From: an uncultured Paracoccaceae bacterium
Lineage (GTDB): Bacteria > Pseudomonadota > Alphaproteobacteria > Rhodobacterales > Rhodobacteraceae
Assembly (NCBI GenBank): GCA_947499725.1
Contig: CANMPK010000001.1
Coordinates: 1,240,001-1,304,000 of the forward strand
Length of the DNA: 64,000 bases
Direction: 5' to 3'
The position numbers and the translations under genes were made by a program. Under the pieces are notes generated by a model that did no database searches, was not told the origin of the DNA, and saw nothing but the letters and a program-made list of their open reading frames with translations. Below are positions 1 to 8,432 of the stretch, piece by piece. Each line of letters opens with the position of its first letter. Position 1 is the first letter of the stretch.

Positions 1-90
1 GGCAAGTTCGACGCGGCGATCACATCCATGAAAGAAGACGGTTCTTTGAACGAGCTGATCGCAAAATGGCAGGTTTCCAGTCAGTGGTAA
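1..90 (+). CDS. 3' end of an amino-acid ABC transporter substrate-binding protein (partial)
   Basis: The window opens inside a gene; 29 codons and a TAA stop remain. The readable tail contains DAAITSMKEDGSLNELIAKW, which is the usual last helix of family 3 periplasmic binding proteins (a 'hyper-variable residue, DGTL/N, I-x-KW' ending). Two permease genes of the same transporter class follow on the same strand, so this is very likely the periplasmic receptor of that importer. Ligand specificity cannot be read from the tail. The ATPase gene is not in the window and may lie upstream. Confidence 0.7.
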   Translation, partial: GKFDAAITSMKEDGSLNELIAKWQVSSQW

Positions 91-175
91 GCCTTACGGC
101 GAACCAAGACGTCTAATCTGATCTATCGGAGCGCGCACTTTGCGCGCTCCACCTTCTGACTTTCAAAGGACCGCG

Positions 176-1060
176 ATGTTTTCCTATTGCACCGACCCGT
201 CCACGCTAGACAATCTTGCATGGCTCAGCTGCTACCTCACCACGGGTAAGCATTCCGCCATGTATGTCTCTGTGTTTGTTGTGTTGCTGCTATTGGCAAT
301 CACCGCGCCTATGGCGTTGCTGTTTGGCTTTGGGGCCGCAACGGCGTCGCGCTCGACCATCCTGCCCCTGCGCTGGCTGGGTCGCGCCTATACCAGCATC
401 GTGCGCGGCGTGCCGGACATTGCGTTTTTCTTGTTTTTTGTCATTGCCTTAGACCAAGGCTTTGAATGGCTGCGCCATAAGGTGAAATGCCCAGATTGGG
501 ACGAGCCGATCCGGCGCGGCGTGGATTTTGTGGTCTGTGATGCGGCCAAACTGCCGCTGGGCAATGCCCCGCAATGGGTGCATGAAACCTATGGCTTCTT
601 CCTTGCGGTTCTGACCTTTGCCATCGTCTTTGGCGCCTTTGCAGCCAATGTGATGTATGGCGCGATGCAAACTGTGCCGCGTGCGCAGCTTGAAACGGCA
701 GAGGCATATGGCATGACACGCCGCCAAACCTTCTGGCGCGTGCTGGTGCCGCAAATGTGGGTCTATGCCCTGCCCGGCCTGTCCAACCTGTGGATGGTGC
801 TGATCAAAGCCACACCATTGCTGTTCCTGCTGGGCGTGGAAGACATCGTCTACTGGGCCCGCGAGCTTGGCGGCACACAGAACCCACGCTTCACCGATTA
901 CCCGCATGGGGACTGGCGCATGTGGTACTTCCTCGCGCTGCTGGTGTTCTATTTGATGTTCACCAAAGTCTCTGAGGTCGTGCTGGACCGTATCATGAAA
1001 CGATTGACCAAAGGCCAAGCCACTATGGGTGGCGAAGCACAAAGAAAGGCTGCCGCATGA
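176..1060 (+). CDS. Amino-acid ABC transporter permease (HisM/GlnP family), first of a pair
   Basis: This 294-residue inner-membrane protein belongs to the polar amino-acid permease family. It has about five hydrophobic segments. The cytoplasmic coupling (EAA) loop reads ETAEAYGMTRRQTFWRVLVP. The segment IVRGVPDIAFFLFF matches the family's 'RGTPLLVQLFF' region. An extra loop of about 60 residues between the second and third membrane segments carries two cysteines, which is longer than in standard HisM proteins. I chose the ATG at 176 because AAGGA lies 5 nt upstream; an in-frame TTG at 140 has no comparable site. The stop overlaps the next permease by 4 nt (ATGA), so the two are translationally coupled and probably form a heterodimer. 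Substrate unknown. Confidence 0.88.
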   Translation: MFSYCTDPSTLDNLAWLSCYLTTGKHSAMYVSVFVVLLLLAITAPMALLFGFGAATASRSTILPLRWLGRAYTSIVRGVPDIAFFLFFVIALDQGFEWLRHKVKCPDWDEPIRRGVDFVVCDAAKLPLGNAPQWVHETYGFFLAVLTFAIVFGAFAANVMYGAMQTVPRAQLETAEAYGMTRRQTFWRVLVPQMWVYALPGLSNLWMVLIKATPLLFLLGVEDIVYWARELGGTQNPRFTDYPHGDWRMWYFLALLVFYLMFTKVSEVVLDRIMKRLTKGQATMGGEAQRKAAA

Positions 1061-1863
1061 GCTGCTTGCAAACCATCAGCGACTACGCCTTTCGCTCTCT
1101 CGGCTATGGGGAACGTCTGTTGCCACGTGGCGATTTCACCCTGTGTCAGCAATTCACACTGATCGGCTCTGGCATGATCTGGAACGTATACTTTGGCGTT
1201 TTGGCCCTGCTGGCAGGCTTCTTTTTAGCCGTCACTTTGGCCGTAGGGAAATCCAGCGCCAACCCAATGGCGCGCAAACCTGCGGAATGGTTCATCTTTG
1301 TGTTCCGCGGCAGCCCGCTGTTTATCCAGTTCTTCTTTGGCTACTTCCTGTTCCTAAGCTTGAAGAGCGTTTCATCCGTGTTTGATCCCTTCACCTCGGC
1401 GGCGCTTGGCGCTTTGGTGGTGCTGTTTCTCAATACCTCTGCTTATACCGCCGAGATCTTCTATGGCGCGCTGCTGTCGATCCCGAAAGGCGATGTTGAG
1501 GCGGCGGATGCCTACGGTATGACCGGCTTTAAACGCTTCCGGCGTATCACCTTCCCGACCATGCTGCGCTTGGCTTGGCCGTCTTATACGAACGAGGCGA
1601 TTTTTCTCTTTCACGCGACGACCTTGGTGTTCTTCTCGGGCTTTCCGGCCCTGCGCCAAAAGGGCGATGCGTTGTATTACGCGAGCTATTTTGCGGATAA
1701 GACATTCAACCCCTTCGTGCCCTACCCCATCTTGGCGGGCTATTTCATCCTGCTGACTTTGGTGCTGATCGGTCTGTTTGGCGTGGCCAACCGCCGCTTG
1801 AATCGCCATATGCCACAGACGAAACTGCCGCGTATGAAGTTCCGCCTGAACCTGATCCGCTGA
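1057..1863 (+). CDS. Amino-acid ABC transporter permease, second of a pair
   Basis: This 268-residue membrane protein is a paralogue of the preceding permease. It carries the signature FVFRGSPLFIQFFFGYFLF and an EAA loop EAADAYGMTGFKRFRRITFP. It begins at an ATG inside the stop of the first permease. With the upstream binding protein and an ATPase not seen here, it would form a polar amino-acid importer. The last 25 residues are basic (RRLNRHMPQTKLPRMKFRL), as expected for a cytoplasmic end. Confidence 0.88.
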   Translation: MSCLQTISDYAFRSLGYGERLLPRGDFTLCQQFTLIGSGMIWNVYFGVLALLAGFFLAVTLAVGKSSANPMARKPAEWFIFVFRGSPLFIQFFFGYFLFLSLKSVSSVFDPFTSAALGALVVLFLNTSAYTAEIFYGALLSIPKGDVEAADAYGMTGFKRFRRITFPTMLRLAWPSYTNEAIFLFHATTLVFFSGFPALRQKGDALYYASYFADKTFNPFVPYPILAGYFILLTLVLIGLFGVANRRLNRHMPQTKLPRMKFRLNLIR

Positions 1864-1928
1864 TCGCGCTGGCCTAAACGGCCCGCCTATGGCAAGAGGC
1901 GCGCAGCGGTTCATTTAAGAGGTACAGC

Positions 1929-2606
1929 ATGAAAATCGGTATCCTTCAGGCAGGCTCTTTCGATCCTAAAATGCAGGAGGTCACGGGTGACGTGGACAAC
2001 CTGTTCAAGTTCATGCTGACGGGGCAAGACTTCACCTTTGAAACCTATCGCGTCTTTGAGGGCCAGTTCCCACACAGCGTAGAAGACTGCGACGGCTGGA
2101 TCATCACGGGCTCTAAATGCGGCGTTTATGAAGATCACGACTGGATCGCCCCACTGGAAGAACTGGTGCGCGAAGCGGTGACAATCAGCCGCCCGATTGT
2201 AGGCATTTGCTTTGGCCACCAATTGATCGCGCAGGCGCTTGGCGGAGTGGTCGAGAAGTACAAAGGCGGCTGGATGGTGGGCCGCAAAGAATACGATTTT
2301 GGCGGGGTCAGCCTGCCAATGAATGCCTGGCATCAGGATCAAGTGACGCGCTTGCCCGAAGGCTCTCATGTGATTGCGAAGAACGACGATTGTGAAGCTG
2401 CAGCAATCGTCTATGGCGACCGCGCCTTAAGCTTTCAGTTCCACCCAGAATTTGGGCCAGATGCCATCGAAGGCCTTGTGCATTACGCCGCCGAAGGCAA
2501 GCTAACCGACGAGCAAATTCAAGAGGTTATGCTGGATTTGGGCGAGCCGACCGCCAATGAGGTGATCGCCGATCAAATCGCAGATTTCCTGCGCATGCCG
2601 CGCTAG
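1929..2606 (+). CDS. Class I glutamine amidotransferase domain protein
   Basis: This 225-residue cytoplasmic protein is a stand-alone class I glutamine amidotransferase fold. The nucleophile elbow is GICFGHQLIAQALGG with Cys94, and the His-Glu pair is in FQFHPEF (His171, Glu173), so the triad is complete. It resembles the YfeJ/'GMP synthase-like' subgroup, which has no fused synthase domain. The gene follows the permease pair by 65 nt with AAGAGG upstream, so it may belong to the transporter transcription unit. Such proteins can hydrolyse glutamine or gamma-glutamyl compounds; which substrate applies here is not visible. Confidence 0.8.
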   Translation: MKIGILQAGSFDPKMQEVTGDVDNLFKFMLTGQDFTFETYRVFEGQFPHSVEDCDGWIITGSKCGVYEDHDWIAPLEELVREAVTISRPIVGICFGHQLIAQALGGVVEKYKGGWMVGRKEYDFGGVSLPMNAWHQDQVTRLPEGSHVIAKNDDCEAAAIVYGDRALSFQFHPEFGPDAIEGLVHYAAEGKLTDEQIQEVMLDLGEPTANEVIADQIADFLRMPR

Positions 2607-2720
2607 CGTGCCCCCCCTGCCATAGATCAATTTTTTCGCGGGTTTTAACCAGAAAGAACTAGGCACGACTCACGCATAGTTTTATGTTTCTGGAAGTATA
2701 ACTTAAGCAAAGCAAAATCT

Positions 2721-3929
2721 ATGTCTCTACCTGACGTCTATTCAGCCGAGCCGATCCCAGACTCTGCCCGCCCCGAAATCGACCGTCTGCTGCAATCTGC
2801 GGACCTGTTTCGATACACCGCGCCAGAGGATGCGCCAGTTGCCCTTTTGGAAGCTGAATTTGCAGCCCTTCTGGGCAGCAAATATGCGTTGGCGGTCAGC
2901 TCTTGCTCTGCCGCGCTGTTTCTATCGCTGAAAGCGCTGGATTTGCCACGCGATGCGAAGGTGCTGATCCCTGGCTTCACGTTTGCCGCTGTGCCGTCAT
3001 CGGTGGTGCATGCAGATTTGCAGCCAGTGCTGTGCGAAGTGGGCGAAAACTATCGCATCGACATCGCAGATTTCACCGCCAAACTGGACGAGGTCCAGGC
3101 CGTGATCATCAGCCATATGCGCGGCCATACCTCGGATATGGACGCGATCATGGCGCTGTGTGATGCCAAGAATATCCCTGTGATCGAAGACGCAGCCCAT
3201 TCGCTGGGCACCACGTGGAACGGGCGCAACATTGGCACGATTGGCAAGATCGGCTGTTTCTCGTTCCAGTCTTACAAGCTGGTGAACGCAGGCGAAGGCG
3301 GCATTCTGGTGACAGATGATGCTGATCTGGTGGCCCGCGCGGTGATCATGTCTGGCGCTTACGAGCACACATGGCAGAAACACAAAGCCCCAGAAGGTGA
3401 AAACACCGGTGATCTGCAGGCCGCCTTTGCGCGCTGGCAGAACAAATTGCCACTGTACAACCTGCGCCTTGGTAACCTGTCTGCGGCGATCATTCGTCCG
3501 CAATTGCCCGAAGTGGCGCGCCGCGTGCGTGATGGCCGCGCCAACCACGATTATGTGGCCAGCCGCCTAAACGAAAGCGCGTGGATGCAGGTGCCAGACA
3601 AATTGGCCCCAGAAGAGCGCGCGCCGGATAGCATTCAGTTCAATCTCGTGGATATGGACGATGCCCAAATCGCTGCCTTCCAAAGCGCCGCGCAAACGCG
3701 CGGCCTTAAGGTGCAGGTTTTTGGCGCCTCTAAGGACAACGCCCGCGCCTTTTGGAACTGGCAATTCGTGCCCAACCTGCCAGAGCTGCCGCAAACGCGT
3801 AAAATGCTCATGAAAGCCTGCGATGTGCGTTTGCCGGCCCGTCTGAAAAAAGACGAGCTGGACGCAATTGCAGATGTCTTGATGGCAGCGGTTCAGGATG
3901 TGATGGCGCCGCGACAAGCGATTGCCTAA
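2721..3929 (+). CDS. DegT/DnrJ/EryC1/StrS family PLP aminotransferase
   Basis: This 402-residue protein has the sugar-aminotransferase fold. Ser60-Ser61-Cys62-Ser63 is the cofactor phosphate-binding loop, IEDAAHSLG contains the Asp (157) that contacts the pyridine nitrogen, and FSFQSYKLVNAGEGG supplies the Schiff-base Lys186. These enzymes usually aminate keto-sugars for surface polysaccharides or secondary metabolites, but no sugar gene lies nearby, so the substrate is open. The family's usual HxxK motif reads QSYK here. The gene stands alone between a 114-nt upstream gap and a bidirectional terminator. Confidence 0.85.
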   Translation: MSLPDVYSAEPIPDSARPEIDRLLQSADLFRYTAPEDAPVALLEAEFAALLGSKYALAVSSCSAALFLSLKALDLPRDAKVLIPGFTFAAVPSSVVHADLQPVLCEVGENYRIDIADFTAKLDEVQAVIISHMRGHTSDMDAIMALCDAKNIPVIEDAAHSLGTTWNGRNIGTIGKIGCFSFQSYKLVNAGEGGILVTDDADLVARAVIMSGAYEHTWQKHKAPEGENTGDLQAAFARWQNKLPLYNLRLGNLSAAIIRPQLPEVARRVRDGRANHDYVASRLNESAWMQVPDKLAPEERAPDSIQFNLVDMDDAQIAAFQSAAQTRGLKVQVFGASKDNARAFWNWQFVPNLPELPQTRKMLMKACDVRLPARLKKDELDAIADVLMAAVQDVMAPRQAIA

Positions 3930-3950
3930 GCACCCCTACCCCTTAAATGA

Positions 3951-3978
3951 AAAGCGGCCCCAATTTGGGGCCGTTTTG
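3951..3978. terminator. Bidirectional Rho-independent terminator
   Basis: CGGCCCC (3955-3961) pairs with GGGGCCG (3967-3973). A T-run follows on the plus strand and an A-rich stretch precedes it. It separates the convergent aminotransferase and phaR genes and can serve both. Confidence 0.85.
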
Positions 3979-3979
3979 C

Positions 3980-4534
3980 TTAGGAGAGTTTGGACAATTT
4001 GGCCTGAAGTTCGGCCAGTTGTTTTTTGATATCGTCCAGCTCTTCGCCCTCTTCCCCGTTTTTCGCAGGGTCCGCGCTTGGCTCCGAACCGCCGTTTGGC
4101 CAATTCGCCATGCCAGCGGTCATCGCTTTCATAAAGGCCTCTTGCTGAGCCTGCATCGCGCCCATTGGGTTCATTGGATTGATGGTCGACATGTTTTCCA
4201 TCATCTTAGATTGCCCATCACGCAGCATTTCAAAGCTGGTCGCCAAGAACTGCGGCACAACACTAGAAGCCTGCGTGGTGTAAGAGCGCACCAAATCGTT
4301 CAGCACATTCACAGGCAGCATGTTTTCGCCCCGGCTTTCATGTTCCGCAATGATTTGCAGCAGGTATTGGCGGGTCAGATCATCACCGGTTTTCAGATCG
4401 ATAATCTGCACTTCACGGCCATCGCGAATGAAGGACGCGATGTCGTCCAAAGTCACGTAGTCGCTTGTTTCGGTATTATAAAGACGCCGGCTTGCGTAAC
4501 GCTTGATCAAGAGTGGTGTTTCAGCCTCAGCCAC
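3980..4534 (-). CDS. phaR: Polyhydroxyalkanoate synthesis repressor PhaR
   Basis: This 184-residue DNA-binding repressor senses PHB and controls phasin and granule genes. The N-terminal domain (about residues 6-66) carries the family hallmark LLIKRYASRRLYNTETSDYV. A second PHB-accumulation domain follows (about 70-115), then a Met/Gln-rich stretch and an acidic, coiled-coil-like tail. I chose the GTG at 4534 because GAGGAG lies 7 nt upstream; an ATG at 4549 would overlap that ribosome site. It lies downstream of phaP on the same strand but beyond a terminator, so it is probably transcribed separately. Its likely operators are at 5174-5213 and 7057-7067. Confidence 0.93.
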   Translation of the reverse strand: MAEAETPLLIKRYASRRLYNTETSDYVTLDDIASFIRDGREVQIIDLKTGDDLTRQYLLQIIAEHESRGENMLPVNVLNDLVRSYTTQASSVVPQFLATSFEMLRDGQSKMMENMSTINPMNPMGAMQAQQEAFMKAMTAGMANWPNGGSEPSADPAKNGEEGEELDDIKKQLAELQAKLSKLS

Positions 4535-4584
4535 TGTGCGTCTCCTCATTGTGCGACAGTTTTTTGAAGCTTATGCGAGCGCAG

Positions 4585-4621
4585 AATAAAAAGAAAGAGC
4601 GCGCTTGGCAGCACGCCCTTT
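4585..4621 (-). terminator. Terminator of phaP
   Basis: Read on the minus strand, an 11-bp stem with two G-U pairs (arms 4611-4621 and 4594-4604, loop 4605-4610) is followed by a T-rich run. It lies between the phaP stop and phaR. Confidence 0.75.
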
Positions 4622-4663
4622 CAATTCGAACTTAATGTTCAGATAGATCTGGGAGGATCGATC

Positions 4664-5107
4664 TTACTTCGCTGTCGCTTTCTTTGCAGCAGCCGTTGCT
4701 TCGGATGTTGCTTTCTTCACGGCTGCTGTTGCTTCTTCTGTTGCTTCTTTGGAAGCCGCCATTACCAGCTCAACAGTTTCAGCTTGAACTTTTTTCGCCA
4801 CTTCAGCGAAAGCCGCCATGTTTTCTGCCGCCACTTCAGCTTGTGCAGAAGCGAAATCTGTCATCGCTTTTGCGTAGTCTGCAGGCTCTGCTTTTGCTTT
4901 GGACATGTCTGTCAGCTTGGACAGCGTGTCTTTTGTCCACTTGCTGGAAATCTCGGAAGATTTTTCTGCAGCTTCCAGAGCCACACCAGCCATTTTTTCG
5001 TTCAGTGTTGCTGTGCTTTTGAAAGCATTGTCCAGCGCCGCTGTATCCACAGGGAATGCGCCCATCATGTCTTTCAGCATCGCCGTCATGTCTTGAGTCT
5101 TAGCCAT
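4664..5107 (-). CDS. phaP: Phasin, PHB granule-associated protein
   Basis: This 147-residue amphipathic, almost wholly helical protein coats PHB granules. It contains the phasin-type central helix region (about 20-115) and ends in an Ala/Lys/Thr-rich tail (AAVKKATSEATAAAKKATAK) typical of alphaproteobacterial phasins. AAGGA precedes the ATG. The promoter region holds two exact PhaR-type sites, so the gene is expected to be derepressed when PHB accumulates and titrates PhaR. A strong terminator follows. Confidence 0.92.
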   Translation of the reverse strand: MAKTQDMTAMLKDMMGAFPVDTAALDNAFKSTATLNEKMAGVALEAAEKSSEISSKWTKDTLSKLTDMSKAKAEPADYAKAMTDFASAQAEVAAENMAAFAEVAKKVQAETVELVMAASKEATEEATAAVKKATSEATAAAKKATAK

Positions 5108-5173
5108 TGTCTAAATTCCTTGAAGATGTTGCGGGCCATCCCCGCGTTTCTGCATCTGCGAACAATATGCGTG

Positions 5174-5213
5174 CTGCAGTGCAGCATTTCAAGTATTTTT
5201 CGCTGCAATGCAG
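5174..5213 (-). promoter_or_regulatory. Two PhaR-type operators upstream of phaP
   Basis: Two exact CTGC-N3-GCAG palindromes lie at 5174-5184 (CTGCAGTGCAG) and 5203-5213 (CTGCAATGCAG), 29 bp apart centre to centre, about 67-106 bp upstream of the phaP start. The same consensus and nearly the same positions are known for PhaR of Rhodobacter sphaeroides upstream of phaP. That PhaR binds here is inference. Confidence 0.8.
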
Positions 5214-5238
5214 AAAAACCTTACCTTTTCAAGAAAAA

Positions 5239-7032
5239 TCAGCGGGTTGCGATCACCTTAACATAGCTACCAGGGGCATTTTCAATCACAGGATGATTCG
5301 AATCGCCCGGCTCGCGCGCTGCAATCTTCTTGCCAGACTTAGGTGACAGCCATGTGTCCCAACGCGGCCACCACGAGCCTTCAGTGAAGTCTGCATCAGC
5401 CATCCAGCTCTCTGCGTCTTTCTTAAAATCGCTATTTGTATAGTGGCCGTATTTCTTTTTCGAAGGCGGGTTCACAATCCCCGCGATATGGCCGCTTTCT
5501 GAAACGATAAAGGTTTTATCCTTACTGCTGGATTGCTGGAACCCGCGATAGCAGTCTTTCCAGCGCGCAATGTGATCGGTTTCGCAGGTGATGGCGCAAA
5601 CTGGCAATGAGACATCTTTCATATGCAGCGTCTCGCCCATTAACTTGATGCCGTCAGTGACAAACAGGTTTTGTTGACAAAGCTGGCGCAGATATTGCAC
5701 CGCCATCTTGCCCGGCAGGCCAGAGCCGTCCCCATTCCAAAAGAGCAGATCAAAGGCCGGCGGCGCTTCTCCCATCATATAACTGCGAATGGCCGGTGCG
5801 TAGACCAGATCGTTGCTGCGCAAAAAGCTAAAGGTGCGCTGCATAATGAAAGAGCGCAAAATACCCTCTTCATTGGCTTCCGCTTCAAGGCCATCCACAA
5901 AATCATTTTGCAGAAACGGTGTGAACTCCCCTTGATCACTGAAGTCCGTGAGCGTGGTAAAGAAGGTGGCCGATTTCACCGATTTATCGCCGCGTTTTTT
6001 CAGCAGAGACAGCACCAGATGCAATGTGGTGCCCGCAATACAATAACCCACCGCATTCACCTGCTTTTGCTTGGTGATTTTCTTCACCTCATCAAAAGCG
6101 GTCAGGTATCCATCTTCGATATAATCTTCCATGGCGATCTGCGCATGAGAGCGATCAGGGTTCATCCAGCTGACCATAAAGACAGTATAGCCCTGATCGA
6201 CGAGCCATTTGATCATGCTGTTCTTCTCTTTTAGATCGAGAATGTAGAACTTGTTGATCCATGGCGGAAAGATCACCAGCGGGATTTCATGCACCTCTTC
6301 GGTGGTCGGGCTGTATTGAATCAGCTCCATCATATGGTTGCGATACACAACCTTGCCCGGCGACGTGGCAACATTCCGTCCAAGCTCAAAGGCCGTGTCA
6401 TCAGCCAGCTTAACGATCAACTCGCCATTATTGGCCTCAAGATCTCGGATCAGGTTCTCCAAACCAGCCACAAGCGATTGGCCTTCGGTTTCAAGCGCCT
6501 TCTCTAAGGCATCAGGATTGGTCGCAAAGAAATTGGTCGGGGCCATCATCTCAACGATCTGTTCCGTGAAATAAGCCAAACGCTGGCGTTCGATCGGATC
6601 ATCCTCGTCGATCTGGGCGATCGCGTCACGCATGGTGTCGACATTGAGCCGATACTGTTTCTTAACAAGATTGAAGTAAGGGTTGGTCTGCCACAGAGGG
6701 TTGGCAAATCGGCGGTCACTTTCGGGCTCTGCCTCTTCGATCTCCAGCTTGCCCTGCGCCAGAACGGCCTGCGCATCAACAAAATGCTGAACAGACTGGC
6801 CCCAAAACGCCATCTGCTGTTCGATCAGCTTATTGGGATTTTGCATAATATCCGCCCAATAGGCCGATGCTGCATTTGCAAACACGTCTTGATTCGGCGC
6901 TGACAACTCTCGCCTTAATGGATTTCGGGTCATCATCAACTCAACCAAGCGCTGCGTTAGCTCCTCGACTTTTACCAAGTTTTCACCGAGTTTATCGATT
7001 TTCGCGGCCACAACCTCGTCTTGAGTTGTCAT
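5239..7032 (-). CDS. phaC: Class I poly(3-hydroxyalkanoate) synthase PhaC
   Basis: This 597-residue enzyme polymerises (R)-3-hydroxyacyl-CoA (mostly 3-hydroxybutyryl-CoA) into storage polyester. The lipase-like box is GYCIAGT with nucleophile Cys331. The catalytic Asp lies in the ITCETDHIARW region and the His in SESGHIAGIVNPP. Length fits class I synthases (about 590-600). The start is the ATG at 7032 with GGTGG 8 nt upstream; an in-frame GTG at 7044 is less likely. It is divergent from the depolymerase gene phaZ, and the gap between them holds one PhaR-type site. Confidence 0.95.
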   Translation of the reverse strand: MTTQDEVVAAKIDKLGENLVKVEELTQRLVELMMTRNPLRRELSAPNQDVFANAASAYWADIMQNPNKLIEQQMAFWGQSVQHFVDAQAVLAQGKLEIEEAEPESDRRFANPLWQTNPYFNLVKKQYRLNVDTMRDAIAQIDEDDPIERQRLAYFTEQIVEMMAPTNFFATNPDALEKALETEGQSLVAGLENLIRDLEANNGELIVKLADDTAFELGRNVATSPGKVVYRNHMMELIQYSPTTEEVHEIPLVIFPPWINKFYILDLKEKNSMIKWLVDQGYTVFMVSWMNPDRSHAQIAMEDYIEDGYLTAFDEVKKITKQKQVNAVGYCIAGTTLHLVLSLLKKRGDKSVKSATFFTTLTDFSDQGEFTPFLQNDFVDGLEAEANEEGILRSFIMQRTFSFLRSNDLVYAPAIRSYMMGEAPPAFDLLFWNGDGSGLPGKMAVQYLRQLCQQNLFVTDGIKLMGETLHMKDVSLPVCAITCETDHIARWKDCYRGFQQSSSKDKTFIVSESGHIAGIVNPPSKKKYGHYTNSDFKKDAESWMADADFTEGSWWPRWDTWLSPKSGKKIAAREPGDSNHPVIENAPGSYVKVIATR

Positions 7033-7056
7033 ATTAAATTCCACCCTCTATCTTCG

Positions 7057-7067
7057 CTGCTATGCAG
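7057..7067. promoter_or_regulatory. PhaR-type operator between phaC and phaZ
   Basis: An exact CTGC-TAT-GCAG palindrome lies in the 103-bp gap between the divergent phaC and phaZ starts, so one site could control both synthesis and breakdown of PHB. It matches the two sites upstream of phaP. Confidence 0.72.
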
Positions 7068-7135
7068 CATTCATTGATTTGGCCACTTATTTGGCCAAAC
7101 AGACCCGCAAAAACGGGATAAAACAGGAGATGCCC

Positions 7136-8407
7136 ATGCGCTATATGGCGACTTATGATCTGATGGAAACCGTTCGAAATACGAACCAATGGCTCGGCGC
7201 CTCCGCCCTGGCCATGGCCTCCTACCCTGTTTTCTCGACTGTTCCGAACCCTGCATTGGCTTGGATCAAAGCCTGGGGCGAAGTCACAGAACGCAGCTTT
7301 GCGCGTATGGTGACCAAGCCGGATTGGGGTATTCATTCCTTTACCTGCGAAGACGGAAAAGATCACGTTGTTCAAATTGAGACTGTTGTAGAACGCGATT
7401 TTGGTGACCTTATTCATTTTTCCGTCCAGGGGCGCACGCGCCGAGATAAGCAAGTCTTGCTGGTGGCACCAATGTCCGGCCATTACGCGACTCTGCTTCG
7501 TTCCACTGTAATCTCGCTATTGCCTGATTGTGAAGTCTTTGTAACCGATTGGCACAATGCACGCGATATTCCGGTCAGTGCTGGAAAATTCGACATTGAA
7601 GATTACACTTTGTACTTGGTTGAGTTTCTGCGCGACCTTGGGCCAGACACCCATATCATCGCCGTATGCCAACCCGCGCCATTGACCTTGGCAGCCACCG
7701 CTTATTTGGCGGAAGAAGACCCAGCAGCCCAGCCACGTTCTTTGACGCTGATCGGCGGGCCGATCGATCCGGACGCGGCGCCAACAGATGTGACGGATTT
7801 TGGCCATAGCGTAACGATGGGCCAGCTTGAAGAATTGATGATCCAACAGGTTGGGTTTAAATATGATGGCGTGGGTCGCCGCGTCTATCCGGGGCTTTTG
7901 CAATTGTCGTCCTTTATGTCGATGAATGCCGATCGGCACTCGCAAGCCTTCTTTGATCAAATCATGCGCGTGACCAAAGGCGAAGCCTCCGATCACGACG
8001 CACATAACCGCTTCTACGATGAATATCTCGCAGTCATGGATATGCCTGCCGAGTTCTATCTCTCAACTGTTGAACGAATCTTTAAGAATGGCGAGATCGC
8101 CAAAAATGAATTTACGGTCGCGGGCCGTAAGGTCGACATCGGTAAGATCACAACGGTTGCGGTGAAAACGGTCGAAGGCGCGAAAGACGATATTTCCGCA
8201 CCAGGCCAATGTGTGGCGGCACTCGATTTGCTCACAGGCCTGCCAGCGGATAAAAAAGCCAGCCATCTAGAACCAGAAGCCGGCCACTACGGTATCTTTG
8301 CAGGCAAAAGCTGGCGCAACAACATCCGCCCGCTGGTGCTTGATTTCATTACCGAAAACAGCCCGAAACCAAAGAAAAAAGCCGCCAACAAAAACGCGGC
8401 GGCCTAA
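7136..8407 (+). CDS. phaZ: Intracellular PHB depolymerase PhaZ
   Basis: This 423-residue cytoplasmic enzyme breaks down native PHB granules. It belongs to the i-PHB depolymerase family, whose nucleophile is Cys: here IIAVCQPAPLT (Cys178), with a candidate Asp in GAKDDISAPGQ and His in EAGHYGIFAG. The length agrees with the family (about 400-430). I chose the ATG at 7136 because AGGAG lies 6 nt upstream; in-frame starts at 7079 and 7130 lack correct spacing. The C-terminus is Lys/Ala-rich. It is transcribed away from phaC. Confidence 0.92.
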   Translation: MRYMATYDLMETVRNTNQWLGASALAMASYPVFSTVPNPALAWIKAWGEVTERSFARMVTKPDWGIHSFTCEDGKDHVVQIETVVERDFGDLIHFSVQGRTRRDKQVLLVAPMSGHYATLLRSTVISLLPDCEVFVTDWHNARDIPVSAGKFDIEDYTLYLVEFLRDLGPDTHIIAVCQPAPLTLAATAYLAEEDPAAQPRSLTLIGGPIDPDAAPTDVTDFGHSVTMGQLEELMIQQVGFKYDGVGRRVYPGLLQLSSFMSMNADRHSQAFFDQIMRVTKGEASDHDAHNRFYDEYLAVMDMPAEFYLSTVERIFKNGEIAKNEFTVAGRKVDIGKITTVAVKTVEGAKDDISAPGQCVAALDLLTGLPADKKASHLEPEAGHYGIFAGKSWRNNIRPLVLDFITENSPKPKKKAANKNAAA

Positions 8408-8432
8408 TCTAGCTTTCGGTTTCTGACGCCAC

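Noticed and set aside
140-175. Longer N-terminus of the first permease from TTG 140
   Set aside because: A good AAGGA lies just before ATG 176; the extra residues are not like a permease start.
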